Assembly: GCA_000372225.1 (NCBI GenBank)
Contig: AQTY01000004.1
Coordinates: forward strand, 18,964-82,963
DNA: 64,000 nt
Origin: Candidatus Nitromaritima sp. SCGC AAA288-L16
GTDB taxonomy: Bacteria; Nitrospinota; Nitrospinia; Nitrospinales; VA-1
Direction: 5' to 3'
Program-made: the position numbers and the translations under genes
Shown here: positions 43,529 to 52,985 of the stretch, one piece after another
Layout of the letters: every line of letters starts with the position of its first letter
Numbering within the stretch: position 1 is the stretch's first letter
The notes under the pieces: generated by a model
The model's database searches: none
What the model saw: the letters and a program-made list of their open reading frames with translations, nothing else
What the model was told of the DNA's origin: nothing

Positions 43529-44167
43529 TTAAGTAGTTCGCTTTTGTAGAAATTGACTTTTTAGTTTTGGCGGTAAGGCGTCTATTTTAGAAGCGCGTAA
43601 AATGATATCCGCAACCTCTGGCTCGCCATTAATTATTTGATTAAAATCTGATACTGTAACCCTGTTCTCGTCTCTATTTATACACTCAATGGAATCACCA
43701 TTTTTTATAATACCTTCTTTCACAACTGAAAAATAGAAACCGCTCCGACCAAATTTACGAATACGTGCCGATAAGTCTTTTGTGTCCAGCCGGGCATTAA
43801 GAGTAATACAAGGCTCCCTCGGCTGGGTCGCAACTATTTCAGTCGACCCAATACGCAGTCGGTCACCAAGGTGAATGTCTCCCTCCATTAATCCGGCAGT
43901 AGTTAAGTTCTCACCAAAATCTCCAAAAGATAAACCTGGATTCCCTAGCTCTTCTTTCCAAAAATCATAATGTTCTGAAGGATAAACGCAGATTGCTTTA
44001 TATATTCCACCATGAAGTTTCTTATTTGCTTGGTCATCTCCTTCTAATCCGAGTCGTGTAACTTTTATCGGCCCCTCAGTCTTCTGTTTAAAAATTCCTG
44101 TCCGAATTTTTTTCCCATTTCGTAGCATTTCTTGTAAGGATCCAACATGGACAGACAAAACTTTCAT
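43529..44167 (-). CDS. MOSC-domain protein (YiiM-like)
   Basis: 212 residues. GLEGDDQANKKLHGGIYKAI, then VYPSEHYDFWKEELG, LSFGDFGENLTTAGLMEGDI, LGDRLRIGSTEIVATQPREP followed by Cys (candidate pterin-sulfur ligand), and RSGFYFSVVKEGIIKNGDSI. MOSC proteins bind molybdenum cofactor; YiiM is involved in reducing N-hydroxylated compounds. A role with an unlinked molybdoenzyme is possible. Confidence 0.92.
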   Translation of the reverse strand: MKVLSVHVGSLQEMLRNGKKIRTGIFKQKTEGPIKVTRLGLEGDDQANKKLHGGIYKAICVYPSEHYDFWKEELGNPGLSFGDFGENLTTAGLMEGDIHLGDRLRIGSTEIVATQPREPCITLNARLDTKDLSARIRKFGRSGFYFSVVKEGIIKNGDSIECINRDENRVTVSDFNQIINGEPEVADIILRASKIDALPPKLKSQFLQKRTT

Positions 44168-44208
44168 TAGAATTAATTATCTCCTTAAAATAAATCTATT
44201 TGCGAATA

Positions 44209-45195
44209 TTACTTTATAAAATCAGGATGAAAGTAAATAACAAGCAGGAGGGCAGCCAAAGTTAGAACCCAGATAATTATGTAAGACTGCATTGATTGTT
44301 TGGCTTTTTTTTTCTCTAGCCAAGTTCTTGGTTTAATTCCTTGGATCAAGAACCCAAGTTTAGCAGAAAGGTTTATGGCCACAATATTAACCGCCAATAA
44401 TAACGCTGCTCCGTATGCTAAGTCAGTTTGCCCTGCACCCAACATTAATCCCAGGGTCGCAGCCGGAGGCAATAAAGCAACCGCTACCATTACACCCACG
44501 AGAATACTTGGAATGCCCGAAGTTAGAGATATTACTGCCGCCGCTCCGGAAGCCATCGCTAAAACTGCGGAGTCCAACCCAACATATGTTCGTGCCAAAA
44601 GCTCCCGGCTTTCAATATTCAACGGCCAGAAAATACCGATGAGAATAGATAAGGCTAACGCTAGGCTCATGCCCGCTAGTCCAGTTTTAAACGCTTTCCA
44701 CATCAGTTCAGTGTCACCCAATGCCGTTCCTAAAGCCATCGCCAGATTGGGTCCCAGTAAAGGAGCGATAACCATGGCACCAATAACTACAGCAACGTTA
44801 TCTTTCAAAAGTCCAATAGCAACCACAACTGTTGATAAAAAAATTAACAGTAGATAGGTTTGGTTTAGGCGAGCGTTTTTACCGATGCTGTCATATAGCT
44901 CTTCGCGTGTTGTTTCTGTCGCAGAAATTATTTCTGTTTCTCCCTCTGCTTCTTCTCGCGGTAGCGCTGTTTCTACTGGAATAACAACAACTCTATATGA
45001 AAAACTAGTTGTAAGTATCCCCTGAAGCGCGTCTAAAACTGTTTGCCGCTGTTCTGGTTTGACCAAAATTCGAACAACCTTACGTCCTTCACTTTCGCTT
45101 GATAAAATCCAGAAATCAGGAACACTGTTTTTCTCCATAATATTTTTAATACTGTCGATATAACTTTCATCTGCAATTACTTCGATGATTTTCAT
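44209..45195 (-). CDS. DUF389 (TIGR00341) membrane protein
   Basis: 328 residues. An N-terminal about 90-residue soluble ACT-like region (IIEVIADESYIDSIKNIMEK, VVRILVKPEQRQTVLDALQG) is followed by six membrane helices with the signature NVAVVIGAMVIAPLLGPNLA. A second family block is GVMVAVALLPPAATLGLMLG. Function unknown; members are predicted to sense or transport something. It precedes a DUF218 protein by 24 bp on the opposite side of the same strand and may be cotranscribed. Confidence 0.9.
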   Translation of the reverse strand: MKIIEVIADESYIDSIKNIMEKNSVPDFWILSSESEGRKVVRILVKPEQRQTVLDALQGILTTSFSYRVVVIPVETALPREEAEGETEIISATETTREELYDSIGKNARLNQTYLLLIFLSTVVVAIGLLKDNVAVVIGAMVIAPLLGPNLAMALGTALGDTELMWKAFKTGLAGMSLALALSILIGIFWPLNIESRELLARTYVGLDSAVLAMASGAAAVISLTSGIPSILVGVMVAVALLPPAATLGLMLGAGQTDLAYGAALLLAVNIVAINLSAKLGFLIQGIKPRTWLEKKKAKQSMQSYIIIWVLTLAALLLVIYFHPDFIK

Positions 45196-45219
45196 AGTAT
45201 TTTTGTAAAAATTCGAATT

Positions 45220-45885
45220 TTATTCAATGGGTGGGCTGAAAATGAATCGTGCGTACAAATAGGCAATTGATTCTGAAATAACATTGCGCACACCCTCACT
45301 AAATAACCACCATCGGGAAGTATCGTAGCTATTGGGCGTAATAGCAATAACACCCACATCCACTGATGGAAATGCTTTCTCAAATAGGAGCCAAGTCCGC
45401 CTAGCATGAACACCAATAGATGCCACGTCAATCGATGCCTGAATAAAACCCATTCTAGCAAGTCTTTTCTTTACTGCGAGGGCCTTAAAATAAGTCCTGT
45501 CCGTTCTGGGATAAACAGTTATAGGGACCGGTATGATTTTTCCCGGTAGAACACCTTGAGCATATAAGCGTGACGCAGCCCCCTCGGCTCCAGATTTATA
45601 GTGCGCCAATGGATGGCCAACCCCATATTTTTTTCCAACGGTAATCAATAATTTGTAGCGACCTTTTTCAAACTGGTCCTTCGCTTTCTTTAACGCGTAA
45701 TCGGGCCACCAACCCTCAACTACTAAAATACCACCTCCAACTGGCTTTGTTGGAGCTAAAAAGGGATGAATAAATAATATAATTAATACTAGAACAAAAC
45801 CAAAGACAATTGACAGTGCAGCCCAACCTATTGGGGTAAGAACGCGACGCTCTCGAATAGTTGTTAAATGAAATAATTTACCCAT
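45220..45885 (-). CDS. DUF218 (YdcF/SanA/ElyC-like) protein
   Basis: 221 residues with one N-terminal membrane helix (LSIVFGFVLVLIILFIHPFL) and a Rossmann-like periplasmic domain: GGGILVVEGWWPDYALKKAK, LLITVGKKYG, SRLYAQGVLP, then DVASIGVHARRTWLLFEKAF and VGVIAITPNSYDTSRWWLF. DUF218 proteins such as ElyC and SanA influence envelope polymer metabolism. The VVEGWWPD version is known in several environmental bacteria. It lies upstream of the DUF389 gene. Confidence 0.82.
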   Translation of the reverse strand: MGKLFHLTTIRERRVLTPIGWAALSIVFGFVLVLIILFIHPFLAPTKPVGGGILVVEGWWPDYALKKAKDQFEKGRYKLLITVGKKYGVGHPLAHYKSGAEGAASRLYAQGVLPGKIIPVPITVYPRTDRTYFKALAVKKRLARMGFIQASIDVASIGVHARRTWLLFEKAFPSVDVGVIAITPNSYDTSRWWLFSEGVRNVISESIAYLYARFIFSPPIE

Positions 45886-46046
45886 TTAGATAAAATAACC
45901 TTTTTTGTGGTCTTTCTAACTCTGAAAAAGGGGAAGGGGAACAACAATTCAAGATATGAGCAAAAAACTTTCCCAATTAAACTTTCTCCACCCTAACGTA
46001 GCAGCAATGACCATTTCAATCCCTAATAGAAACACTTGGTTTTCTT

Positions 46047-46139
46047 ATGGATCTCTATAAAAACCGTCAAATTACCATTTTAGCCGGACGACTGGTGTTA
46101 ATTCTTGATGAGGGTAATCGCCTACGCGGCCTCCCTTAA
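46047..46139 (+). other. Possible 30-residue ORF in a sparse region (45886-46400)
   Basis: ATG 46047 opens MDLYKNRQITILAGRLVLIL and DEGNRLRGLP then stop. No good Shine-Dalgarno is visible, so this is a weak candidate. The remainder of 45886-46400, about 500 bp, shows no gene I can support. An isolated GAAGGAG at about 46259 is not followed by a usual start codon. Confidence 0.25.
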
Positions 46140-46400
46140 AATCAGATAAACCTTACTATAAAAATACTTATGGCGCTTTGCGCACTTAAAATAGTTTCTG
46201 GCATAGTATTTGCTTGATTATATAGATTAAATCCATTCATTTAGTTGTAAATCGTATTTGAAGGAGTAAAAATCACCGAATCACCCTTTAGTTTTTGTCT
46301 CCAAAAAACGAAAGGTTAGTTGAGAGCATTTATTTTTTGGATAATTTTTTATACAAGGCAAGAACATTCTTTTAACCATATTAAGCCAGGAGTATAAATT

Positions 46401-46580
46401 ATGATAACCCGTACTTGGAAGAATCGTCCAATCATACCTCAGTCGAAAAATTTGAGTTATAATCCGTTTCAATGGGTCAATGATTTCGAAAAAGAAGTTT
46501 TGGAAAACAACCGAGAGGTTTTTTCTAGAATTTACAATACAGATATCGAAGAGCATTGGCTAAAATCCGATAACGACTAA
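46401..46580 (+). CDS. Small unrecognised protein (59 residues)
   Basis: ATG 46401 is preceded by AGGAG at a 9-base spacing, a good ribosome binding site. The product opens MITRTWKNRPIIPQSKNLSY, continues NPFQWVNDFEKEVLENNREV and ends FSRIYNTDIEEHWLKSDND. It is soluble, helical in the middle and acidic at the end, with no signal peptide or helix for the membrane. It lies alone in a gene-poor stretch. Function unknown. Confidence 0.6.
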   Translation: MITRTWKNRPIIPQSKNLSYNPFQWVNDFEKEVLENNREVFSRIYNTDIEEHWLKSDND

Positions 46581-46730
46581 AACAAGTTATTTAGGATATA
46601 AAAAAATACATACCACCTAACTACTTGGCCGTTAATTACCTTTACCTTGTCTTGACCAATCTCAAAGGTTAATTCCAAGGTCGGATGCTTTCCTTGTAAA
46701 CAGCCAACGCAAGGACTTTTTTCTGCAGTA
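46577..46730 (-). pseudogene. Possible gene remnant on the minus strand
   Basis: A minus-strand frame reads IDVTAEKSPCVGCLQGKHPT, then LELTFEIGQDKVKVINGQVV and RWYVFFYI before its stop. It looks like real protein (beta-strand rhythm, CVGC motif), but an in-frame TGA immediately precedes it and there is no start codon. It overlaps the tail of the 59-residue ORF by 4 bp. It may be a decayed gene; nothing else is seen in 46731-46961. Confidence 0.3.
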
Positions 46731-46961
46731 ACGTCGATTCATCCTGCCACTATTGCTAAAAGCAATTCCTTTGAATTTTAAATATATAATTAATTAGAAT
46801 TCGTAACTATAACTTTTACGCTTGAGTTTTCTTAAGCTAAAATCGTCTCATCGCAACGACCCCCCTATAATTCTGTTTTATTTTAAAAAAAAAATTAATA
46901 ATACTTTTTACCATAGTGTGTCAGGATAGGTGTTAATGGACTCAATTGTTTTTAATCTTCA

Positions 46962-47531
46962 ATGAAAGTAAAAATGAACAAAACATTCAAACAAATATTG
47001 GCTTTAACTTTTCTAATAGGTTGTCTTTTGCTTTTGCACACAATTGTGTTTGCTGAAACAGGCCCATCAATGGATAAGAATCGAGATATCTTTAAACTTT
47101 TAGAAGTTTCTGGGCTATTGGAACAAATGGATTATATAAAAGACGAGGCTACCAATTCTTATGCAAGAGTTATCTCTATTACTTACCCAAAAGTTCCAGA
47201 CCAGTTTTGGGACGATTTTAATAAATTGGCCGGAAAAGATGAAATGAAGGTTTTACTAGACCGCGTAGTTGCAGTCTATGACAAGCACATGTCGCATGAG
47301 GTGATCAAGCAATTAATTACAATGTTCTCCACACCATTCTGGGATGAATGGAAACAAAAAATGCCCACTATAAGTAGAGAAGCCGGGGTAATAGGAAGCG
47401 AATGGACACAGGAGCTTCTACAATCTCAATCATTCAAAAAAAAACTTGACAGTTTGGTCAGCAAATATGACTTGGAAAAACTTAATTCCGCACTTGAAAC
47501 ATCCCACTCAAAAAACGAATCCAAAAAATAA
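46962..47531 (+). CDS. DUF2059-type exported protein
   Basis: 189 residues. Signal peptide with hydrophobic core LALTFLIGCLLLLHTIVFA; a second ATG four codons in (46974) could be the start. The mature part matches DUF2059: LLEVSGLLEQMDYI, VYDKHMSHEVIKQLITMFST, PFWDEWKQKMPTISREAG. The family is usually periplasmic with unknown role. Followed by a two-helix membrane protein after 46 bp. Confidence 0.75.
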   Translation: MKVKMNKTFKQILALTFLIGCLLLLHTIVFAETGPSMDKNRDIFKLLEVSGLLEQMDYIKDEATNSYARVISITYPKVPDQFWDDFNKLAGKDEMKVLLDRVVAVYDKHMSHEVIKQLITMFSTPFWDEWKQKMPTISREAGVIGSEWTQELLQSQSFKKKLDSLVSKYDLEKLNSALETSHSKNESKK

Positions 47532-47577
47532 CAGCAAGAGCGTTTTCATCTTTAAGTAATAGATTTATAATTCTGCG

Positions 47578-47766
47578 ATGCAAACACCTCTACGTCATAT
47601 TATTGGTTGGAGTGGGTTAATCGTTATAGTTGGTTTCGTAGCTGAATTCATGTCATTTTTCTTTAACTTATCTGGATATGACATCAATGTTCGATGGGTT
47701 TTTATTCCTTGCATTGCCTTGATTTTATTTCTTATCCCAAAAGTGAAAGATTGGATTAAAAAATAA
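47578..47766 (+). CDS. Small two-helix membrane protein
   Basis: 62 residues, two membrane helices (IIGWSGLIVIVGFVAEFMSF and VRWVFIPCIALILFLIPKVK) and a basic end, DWIKK. No recognised family. Positioned between the DUF2059 gene and the beta-barrel/ABC block, same strand. Confidence 0.55.
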   Translation: MQTPLRHIIGWSGLIVIVGFVAEFMSFFFNLSGYDINVRWVFIPCIALILFLIPKVKDWIKK

Positions 47767-47878
47767 TTTTCCTCCAATCCACATTACTTTCTCAGTTTAA
47801 TTAAATACAAAGCCATTTTATACGATAGCCTTTCTAATAAGAGTCAAACTATCAAGTATGTTTAAAACTAAACTCTGA

Positions 47879-49003
47879 ATGAATTTTTTTATTTTAATTA
47901 TTTATATATTTTTTTTCCTTCCCCTTAATGGAGCTTTGGCTTTTGATATAGACTATGATGGATATATCAAAACTGGGAGCCAATATATTTTTGATTCGCC
48001 ATCCCTTCACAAGGACTTTGATAGTGACCTACAAATTCATCTAGGATTAGATGGCAATGTTCTAAAAAAAAACAAATGGGCCTTGGACTATGAAATAGAA
48101 ACTGAGGCATCTTATGTTGATGGGCCTAGTGAGCAGTCAAAACTTAGGCCTGAGACGGATTTTGGTCTTCATCGATCTTGGTTGCGCCTTAGTAATAATT
48201 CTTTGCAATTTCGCGGAGGACGCCAGGAAATTCTGTTTGGTGATGGTGTAATTTTTCAACCCCTAGGATTCTTTGACACTCGAGATGTTTCAGGTGTAAT
48301 ACCACAGGCTCACGGTGTAGATAGTGTTCGCGCCACATGGTTTTCGTCTGATGTATCTCTTCTTGAAACTTGGTTAGTTCCTGCGAAAAAAGGGACTGCC
48401 TTGATTTCTGGAATACGTGCAGATCTCCTATTAGGGGAAATTGCAACGGGTGTTGTCTTCCAATATCATCCGAAGTCTGATTTGGATGATTTCTCTGGTT
48501 ATGATCAGGAAATGGTACAAGTGGGATATCATTTAAAAGGCGAGTATGAAGTTGGTTTCTGGAATGAGAGCCGCCTGGATATTGAGATTAAACCTTCATC
48601 CCCACTTCAGTTCGACACAGTTTTAGGAGTTGATTATACTTTTGAAATTGGGAAGGGCCTTCATGTTTTGACTGAATATTTTTTTTCTACTCGACAACAG
48701 GAATTCAGTTTATCTGATCTAAAGGGACAAAGAACCTATCATCAAATTGGATTCTTGTTCGATCAACCTATCGACATTGATATCAAATGGCAGATTTTTA
48801 GCCTCTATGATTTTCGTGATAGGAGTTTCCAGATTGTACCACAGGTAGAATATTCTATTACTGATGACCTTTTTCTTTATTTACATGGAAAGGTTGGTGG
48901 CAATAACAATGGAAATAAATCAAACGGACGGCTATACCAAAGAACTAGTTCATTTAGCGGAACCGAATCATCAATTGGATTAACACTAACCAATTTTTTC
49001 TGA
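47879..49003 (+). CDS. Outer-membrane beta-barrel protein (alginate-export/porin-like)
   Basis: 374 residues. Signal peptide MNFFILIIYIFFFLPLNGAL followed by AFDIDYDG. The rest alternates polar and hydrophobic residues in strand-sized blocks: LDYEIETEASYVDG, SWLRLSNNSLQFRGGRQEIL, HVLTEYFFS, then the C-terminal strand SSIGLTLTNFF with terminal Phe, the BAM insertion signal. It is 14 bp upstream of the LolD-like ATPase and should be the outer-membrane partner of that ABC system. Similar in feel to DUF1302/alginate-export barrels, but family not certain. Confidence 0.78.
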   Translation: MNFFILIIYIFFFLPLNGALAFDIDYDGYIKTGSQYIFDSPSLHKDFDSDLQIHLGLDGNVLKKNKWALDYEIETEASYVDGPSEQSKLRPETDFGLHRSWLRLSNNSLQFRGGRQEILFGDGVIFQPLGFFDTRDVSGVIPQAHGVDSVRATWFSSDVSLLETWLVPAKKGTALISGIRADLLLGEIATGVVFQYHPKSDLDDFSGYDQEMVQVGYHLKGEYEVGFWNESRLDIEIKPSSPLQFDTVLGVDYTFEIGKGLHVLTEYFFSTRQQEFSLSDLKGQRTYHQIGFLFDQPIDIDIKWQIFSLYDFRDRSFQIVPQVEYSITDDLFLYLHGKVGGNNNGNKSNGRLYQRTSSFSGTESSIGLTLTNFF

Positions 49004-49017
49004 TTTTTAATACAACC

Positions 49018-49701
49018 ATGAATAACAATCTAATTTCAGTAAAAGGAGTATCGAAAGTTTTTAAGGTTGGTGAAGAAAACTTTACTGCACTACGAGATAT
49101 TAATCTTGAAATTGACAGCGGTTCATTTATGTCCTTTGTAGGACCCTCTGGTTCTGGGAAAACGACAATATTAAATCTTATTGGTGGTTTAGATGTTCCC
49201 ACAGCAGGTAATATTTTTTTTAAAAGCACAAAGTTGTCAGCAATGAACCGTAATCAAATGGCTCAGTATAGGCGAAAAAATATTGGATTTATTTTTCAAA
49301 CCTATAATTTATTTCCTGTTTATTCTGTTTATGAAAATATTTTATTTCCACTTTTATTAAGTGGTTCGAAAGAAAAAGATGCGCGAGAACGAGTTATGAA
49401 TATTATAAATAAGGTAGGACTTAGTGATCAGGTTAAAAAAAGGCCTTCCCAACTATCTGGCGGACAATGTCAGCGTGTTGCTATTGCAAGGGCCTTGGTC
49501 AAAGATCCTCTTTTAATTCTTGCTGATGAACCAACCGCGAATCTTGATTCTAAAAATTCTCTACAAATCCTAGAGTTGATGAGCGAATTAAACCAACAGT
49601 ACAAAGCCGCGGTAGTATTTTCTACTCATGACGAGAAAGTAACACGGTATGTCCGCCGTGAAGTCGGGTTAGAAGATGGAAAGATTATTTCTGATAAATA
49701 A
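49018..49701 (+). CDS. ABC transporter ATPase (LolD/MacB type)
   Basis: 227 residues. Walker A FVGPSGSGKTTILNLIGGLD, the Q-loop in IGFIFQTYNLFPVYSV, signature QLSGGQCQRVAIARALVKDP, Walker B LLILADEPTANLDSKNS and His switch FSTHDEKV. The LFPVYSVYENI and LSGGQ.QRVAIARAL pattern places it with LolD, MacB and FtsE. Two FtsX-type permeases follow, so a mechanotransmission ABC exporter is likely. Confidence 0.95.
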   Translation: MNNNLISVKGVSKVFKVGEENFTALRDINLEIDSGSFMSFVGPSGSGKTTILNLIGGLDVPTAGNIFFKSTKLSAMNRNQMAQYRRKNIGFIFQTYNLFPVYSVYENILFPLLLSGSKEKDARERVMNIINKVGLSDQVKKRPSQLSGGQCQRVAIARALVKDPLLILADEPTANLDSKNSLQILELMSELNQQYKAAVVFSTHDEKVTRYVRREVGLEDGKIISDK

Positions 49702-49725
49702 TAACCAGAGTTCAGTCCTCAATAT

Positions 49726-50895
49726 ATGAACTGGAGCATTGCCAAAAAGAATTTTTCTCGTCAAGGTTTAAGAGCATCGCTTAATGTTTTAGTTACGGCT
49801 CTTTCCATTATTGCCTTGATATTCATGCTCTCTTTGCTTAATGGCTTTCAGGCTCAAGCTACCAAAAATGTTGTAAATACAGACGTTGGTGGCGGACATT
49901 ATCGTGCTCCAGGGTTTGATATTCTTTCACCGACAGAATGGGAGGACCACACAGTAAAAACTCCTGAAATCCTAATGCAATTAGATAATAAAGATAAGGC
50001 TGAAGTTCTTGTACTACAAGGGCAACTCTATCCGAATAGACGGCTTTATCCTGTACAAATTCGTGGTATTTCTATGGAGCAATCCCTTTTAAAATTACCT
50101 TTGAATAACTTGAAAATATTTCCTAAAAATATTGATGACTTAATTCCTGTCGTAGTTGGGGTAAAAATGGCAAAAAAATCTCATTTACAAAAGGGTGACA
50201 CTTTGACTTTAAAATGGCGTGATAAGTCTGGTGCCGTCGATGCTAAAGACGTTTTAATTGTCGATGTCGGAGATATGCTTAATCCGCGTGTTGATGAAGG
50301 AGTTTTGTGGTTACGCTTAGACCATTTAAGATTTATGACGGATAGAAAAGGAGAAGTAAGTTGGGTGGCCGTTCAAAACTATATTGGACCAGTTCCCGAA
50401 TTTGAATTTCATCCCGTTGAATTATTAATGGCAGATCTTCTTGCTCTATGGCGCCAAGATAGAATAAATTCTAAAATATTATGGGCAATACTAATGACTT
50501 TAGTTTGCATCAGCGTGTTCAATACGCAAATGTTAAATATTTTTAAAAGACAAAAAGAAATTGGAACTCTCATGGCCCTAGGTATGGATTCAAACAGAAT
50601 TGTAAAAATATTCACTTTAGAGGGTTGTCTTGCAGCTGTCTGGGCTCTTGTGGTTGCTCTTCTTTTAGGGTTGCCGTTTTTTATTTGGTTCCAAGGTGTA
50701 GGTTTTGATGTATCTCACCTAAGCGAATCCACTCTTCCCATAAGAGAAACAATTTATCCAAACTACCAGCTAATGGAAATCATTTATTCTTTAGTTATTG
50801 TCTTTATTTTGATTGTGGCCTCTTCATGGTTACCTGTAAAAAAAATCACTCGGCTTGACCCAACTATGGCACTCCGAGGAAGGGCAATTAAATGA
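49726..50895 (+). CDS. FtsX/LolC-like ABC permease (first of two)
   Basis: 389 residues. One N-terminal helix (LNVLVTALSIIALIFMLSLL), a large periplasmic domain of about 200 residues (VGGGHYRAPGFDILS and so on), and three C-terminal helices with NIFKRQKEIGTLMALGMDSN, the FtsX signature, and SWLPVKKITRLDPTMALRGR at the end. 24 bp after the ATPase and overlapping the next permease by 4 bp. It probably forms a heterodimer with that permease. Confidence 0.9.
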   Translation: MNWSIAKKNFSRQGLRASLNVLVTALSIIALIFMLSLLNGFQAQATKNVVNTDVGGGHYRAPGFDILSPTEWEDHTVKTPEILMQLDNKDKAEVLVLQGQLYPNRRLYPVQIRGISMEQSLLKLPLNNLKIFPKNIDDLIPVVVGVKMAKKSHLQKGDTLTLKWRDKSGAVDAKDVLIVDVGDMLNPRVDEGVLWLRLDHLRFMTDRKGEVSWVAVQNYIGPVPEFEFHPVELLMADLLALWRQDRINSKILWAILMTLVCISVFNTQMLNIFKRQKEIGTLMALGMDSNRIVKIFTLEGCLAAVWALVVALLLGLPFFIWFQGVGFDVSHLSESTLPIRETIYPNYQLMEIIYSLVIVFILIVASSWLPVKKITRLDPTMALRGRAIK

Positions 50896-52193
50896 TATTT
50901 TTTTTATTTCGCGGTATTTTTCGTGATAAATCTCGATTCCTTTTTCCATTTTCTGTTGTAAGTATTGGCGTGGCGTTGGTTGTTGCGTTGGTTGGATTTA
51001 TGGAAGGAGTTTTCATGGGAATGATAGATATGACCGCAAATCTTAATGCTGGTCATTTGAGGTTAGTTAATAAACCTTTTTATGATGAAGAACATCTTTA
51101 TCCGCTGGACCGTGCTTTAGCTGCACAGAAAGAAACCAAAAGGTGGCTTAAAAAAAATTCAACTCCTGATATTGAATGGACACCTAGAATTCGCTGGAGG
51201 GCTCTTATTGATGTCCCGGATGCAAATGGGGATACCAGGTCACAAACACCGGTAGTGGGAATGGCACTGGATCTAAAATCTCCAAATTCTTCAGAAATCC
51301 GCCGTCTCCAGTTGGCAGAGTCACTCGTAAAAGGGCAGTTGCCTCAAGATTCAAATGAAATGTTGATGGGAAATTCATTGGCTAAGGATTTGGATGTAGC
51401 TTTAGGCCAATCGGTTACCGTAATCGGACAATCTTTTGATGGCGGACTGGTTGCTGATAATTATCTTGTTGTAGGACTTATAAGATTTGGGGTTACTGCC
51501 ATGGATAAAAAAATGGTCCTGATTGATCTAGCCGATGCTCAAAGTACATTCTATATGGACGATATGGTTACTGACTGGCTGGGTTACCTCCCATCTAGCT
51601 TAAGTTTTGATCATTATGTGAAAGCGAAGAAAAATATTAATTCTAATTTAAACACCTGGCGGGAAAACCCTCCTAAAGATTGGGCAAAAGATGATCAACC
51701 AATTGCCCTTAGCATACTAGACCAGCAAAATATGGGATCAATGGTCAAAACATTTACAGTAATAAAGAGTTCCGTGGTTGGTATTTTTACTTTTTTAATG
51801 ATTCTTGTTCTTTGGAACGCAGGTGTTCTTAGCGGGATTCATCGCTATGGAGAAATGGGATTAAGACTCGCATTCGGGGAGTCTCATTGGAAGTTGATAT
51901 TAACTCTTGGCATTGAAGGCTTGTTGATTGGAATTCTTGGATCTATTGTTGGTTGTGTTTTGGGTGGAACATTTGCTTGGTATCTCCAGGAAGTCGGTTT
52001 AAATATGGGTGATACATTTGCTAAATCTGGGCTGATGATTAATGATGTAGTAAGAGCTCAACTTACGTTGGGTGGGTTTATCCAAGGTATCGTTCCGGGT
52101 ATTTTTGCTAGTGTTGCGGGAACACTGGTGGCAAGTTCAACTATTTTTAAACGATCAGAAGCTAATTTATTTCGTGAACTAGAAGCAGGTTAA
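50892..52193 (+). CDS. FtsX/LolE-like ABC permease (second of two)
   Basis: 433 residues, the same topology: N-terminal helix SVVSIGVALVVALVGFMEGV, a periplasmic domain of about 250 residues (TPRIRWRALIDVPDANG, SLAKDLDVALGQSVTVIG), then three helices with IHRYGEMGLRLAFGESHWKL and GILGSIVGCVLGG. The first helix follows a short charged tail. Start overlaps the previous stop by 4 bp (ATGA). A LolA-like gene follows after 3 bp. Confidence 0.9.
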   Translation: MIFFLFRGIFRDKSRFLFPFSVVSIGVALVVALVGFMEGVFMGMIDMTANLNAGHLRLVNKPFYDEEHLYPLDRALAAQKETKRWLKKNSTPDIEWTPRIRWRALIDVPDANGDTRSQTPVVGMALDLKSPNSSEIRRLQLAESLVKGQLPQDSNEMLMGNSLAKDLDVALGQSVTVIGQSFDGGLVADNYLVVGLIRFGVTAMDKKMVLIDLADAQSTFYMDDMVTDWLGYLPSSLSFDHYVKAKKNINSNLNTWRENPPKDWAKDDQPIALSILDQQNMGSMVKTFTVIKSSVVGIFTFLMILVLWNAGVLSGIHRYGEMGLRLAFGESHWKLILTLGIEGLLIGILGSIVGCVLGGTFAWYLQEVGLNMGDTFAKSGLMINDVVRAQLTLGGFIQGIVPGIFASVAGTLVASSTIFKRSEANLFRELEAG

Positions 52194-52196
52194 AAA

Positions 52197-52958
52197 TTGG
52201 ATAGAATATATAAAGTCTTTTTGCTTAGTTTTTTTCTTTTTAGTCTCGCATCAAGCCCCTTACTAAAATCATCCGAGGCTATTGATGCCCAAAAACTGCT
52301 TGAACAAGTCGATGATAATCTTTGGTCTAACACGAAGTTTATTAGTGGTCGTCTTATAGTCGATAACGGACGTAAAATACGAACTCTTACTCAAGACACA
52401 TGGATGGAAGGAATTGATCGTTCTTATACTCACTACAAATCACCTGCACGAGAAAAGGGAACGAAAATGCTCAAGGTCAAAGGAAAACTCTGGATGTACA
52501 CTCCTCGAACAGATCGTAAAATTCTCATAGCAGGACACCTACTCAGACAATCATTGATGGGAAGTGATCTGTCTTACGAAGACATGATGGAAGATCATAA
52601 GTTGAGCAAATCGTATTCTGCAACTTTTGATAGTTTCGCAAATATAAATAAAGTTAGATGTGCCATATTAAATTTAACTGCTAGAGATAAAAAAACAACT
52701 TATCAGACTCGAAAGGTCTGGGTAAACCCAGAAGACAAAACGGTACTGAAAGAAGAACGTTTTGCTAAAAGCGGAAAGTTACTTAAAAAAATACTCTTTG
52801 AAGATTATGAAATAATTAGTGACCGCAAATTCCCTAGAACAATGGTCTTTAAAGACCTTTTGAAAGAAAATACTAAAACCACTTACAAGTTTGATATTAT
52901 CGAGTTTGATGTGGAGATCCCTGCCCGTTATTTTTCGCAAAGTAGCTTAAAACGTTGA
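52197..52958 (+). CDS. LolA-like outer-membrane lipoprotein-sorting protein
   Basis: 253 residues from TTG 52197, with AGG 7 bases upstream and only 3 bp after the permease stop. Signal peptide (YKVFLLSFFLFSLASSPLLK). Motifs of the PF17131-type LolA-like group: REKGTKMLKVKGKLWMYTPR, KILIAGHLLRQSLMGSDLSY then EDMMEDHKLS, and LPKTEEF-like YEIISDRKFPRTMVFKD. It should be a periplasmic carrier of lipid or acylated cargo for the adjacent ABC exporter. Cargo unknown. Confidence 0.87.
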   Translation: MDRIYKVFLLSFFLFSLASSPLLKSSEAIDAQKLLEQVDDNLWSNTKFISGRLIVDNGRKIRTLTQDTWMEGIDRSYTHYKSPAREKGTKMLKVKGKLWMYTPRTDRKILIAGHLLRQSLMGSDLSYEDMMEDHKLSKSYSATFDSFANINKVRCAILNLTARDKKTTYQTRKVWVNPEDKTVLKEERFAKSGKLLKKILFEDYEIISDRKFPRTMVFKDLLKENTKTTYKFDIIEFDVEIPARYFSQSSLKR

Positions 52959-52985
52959 CCACTTAATAATTGGAGTTTTATCGTA

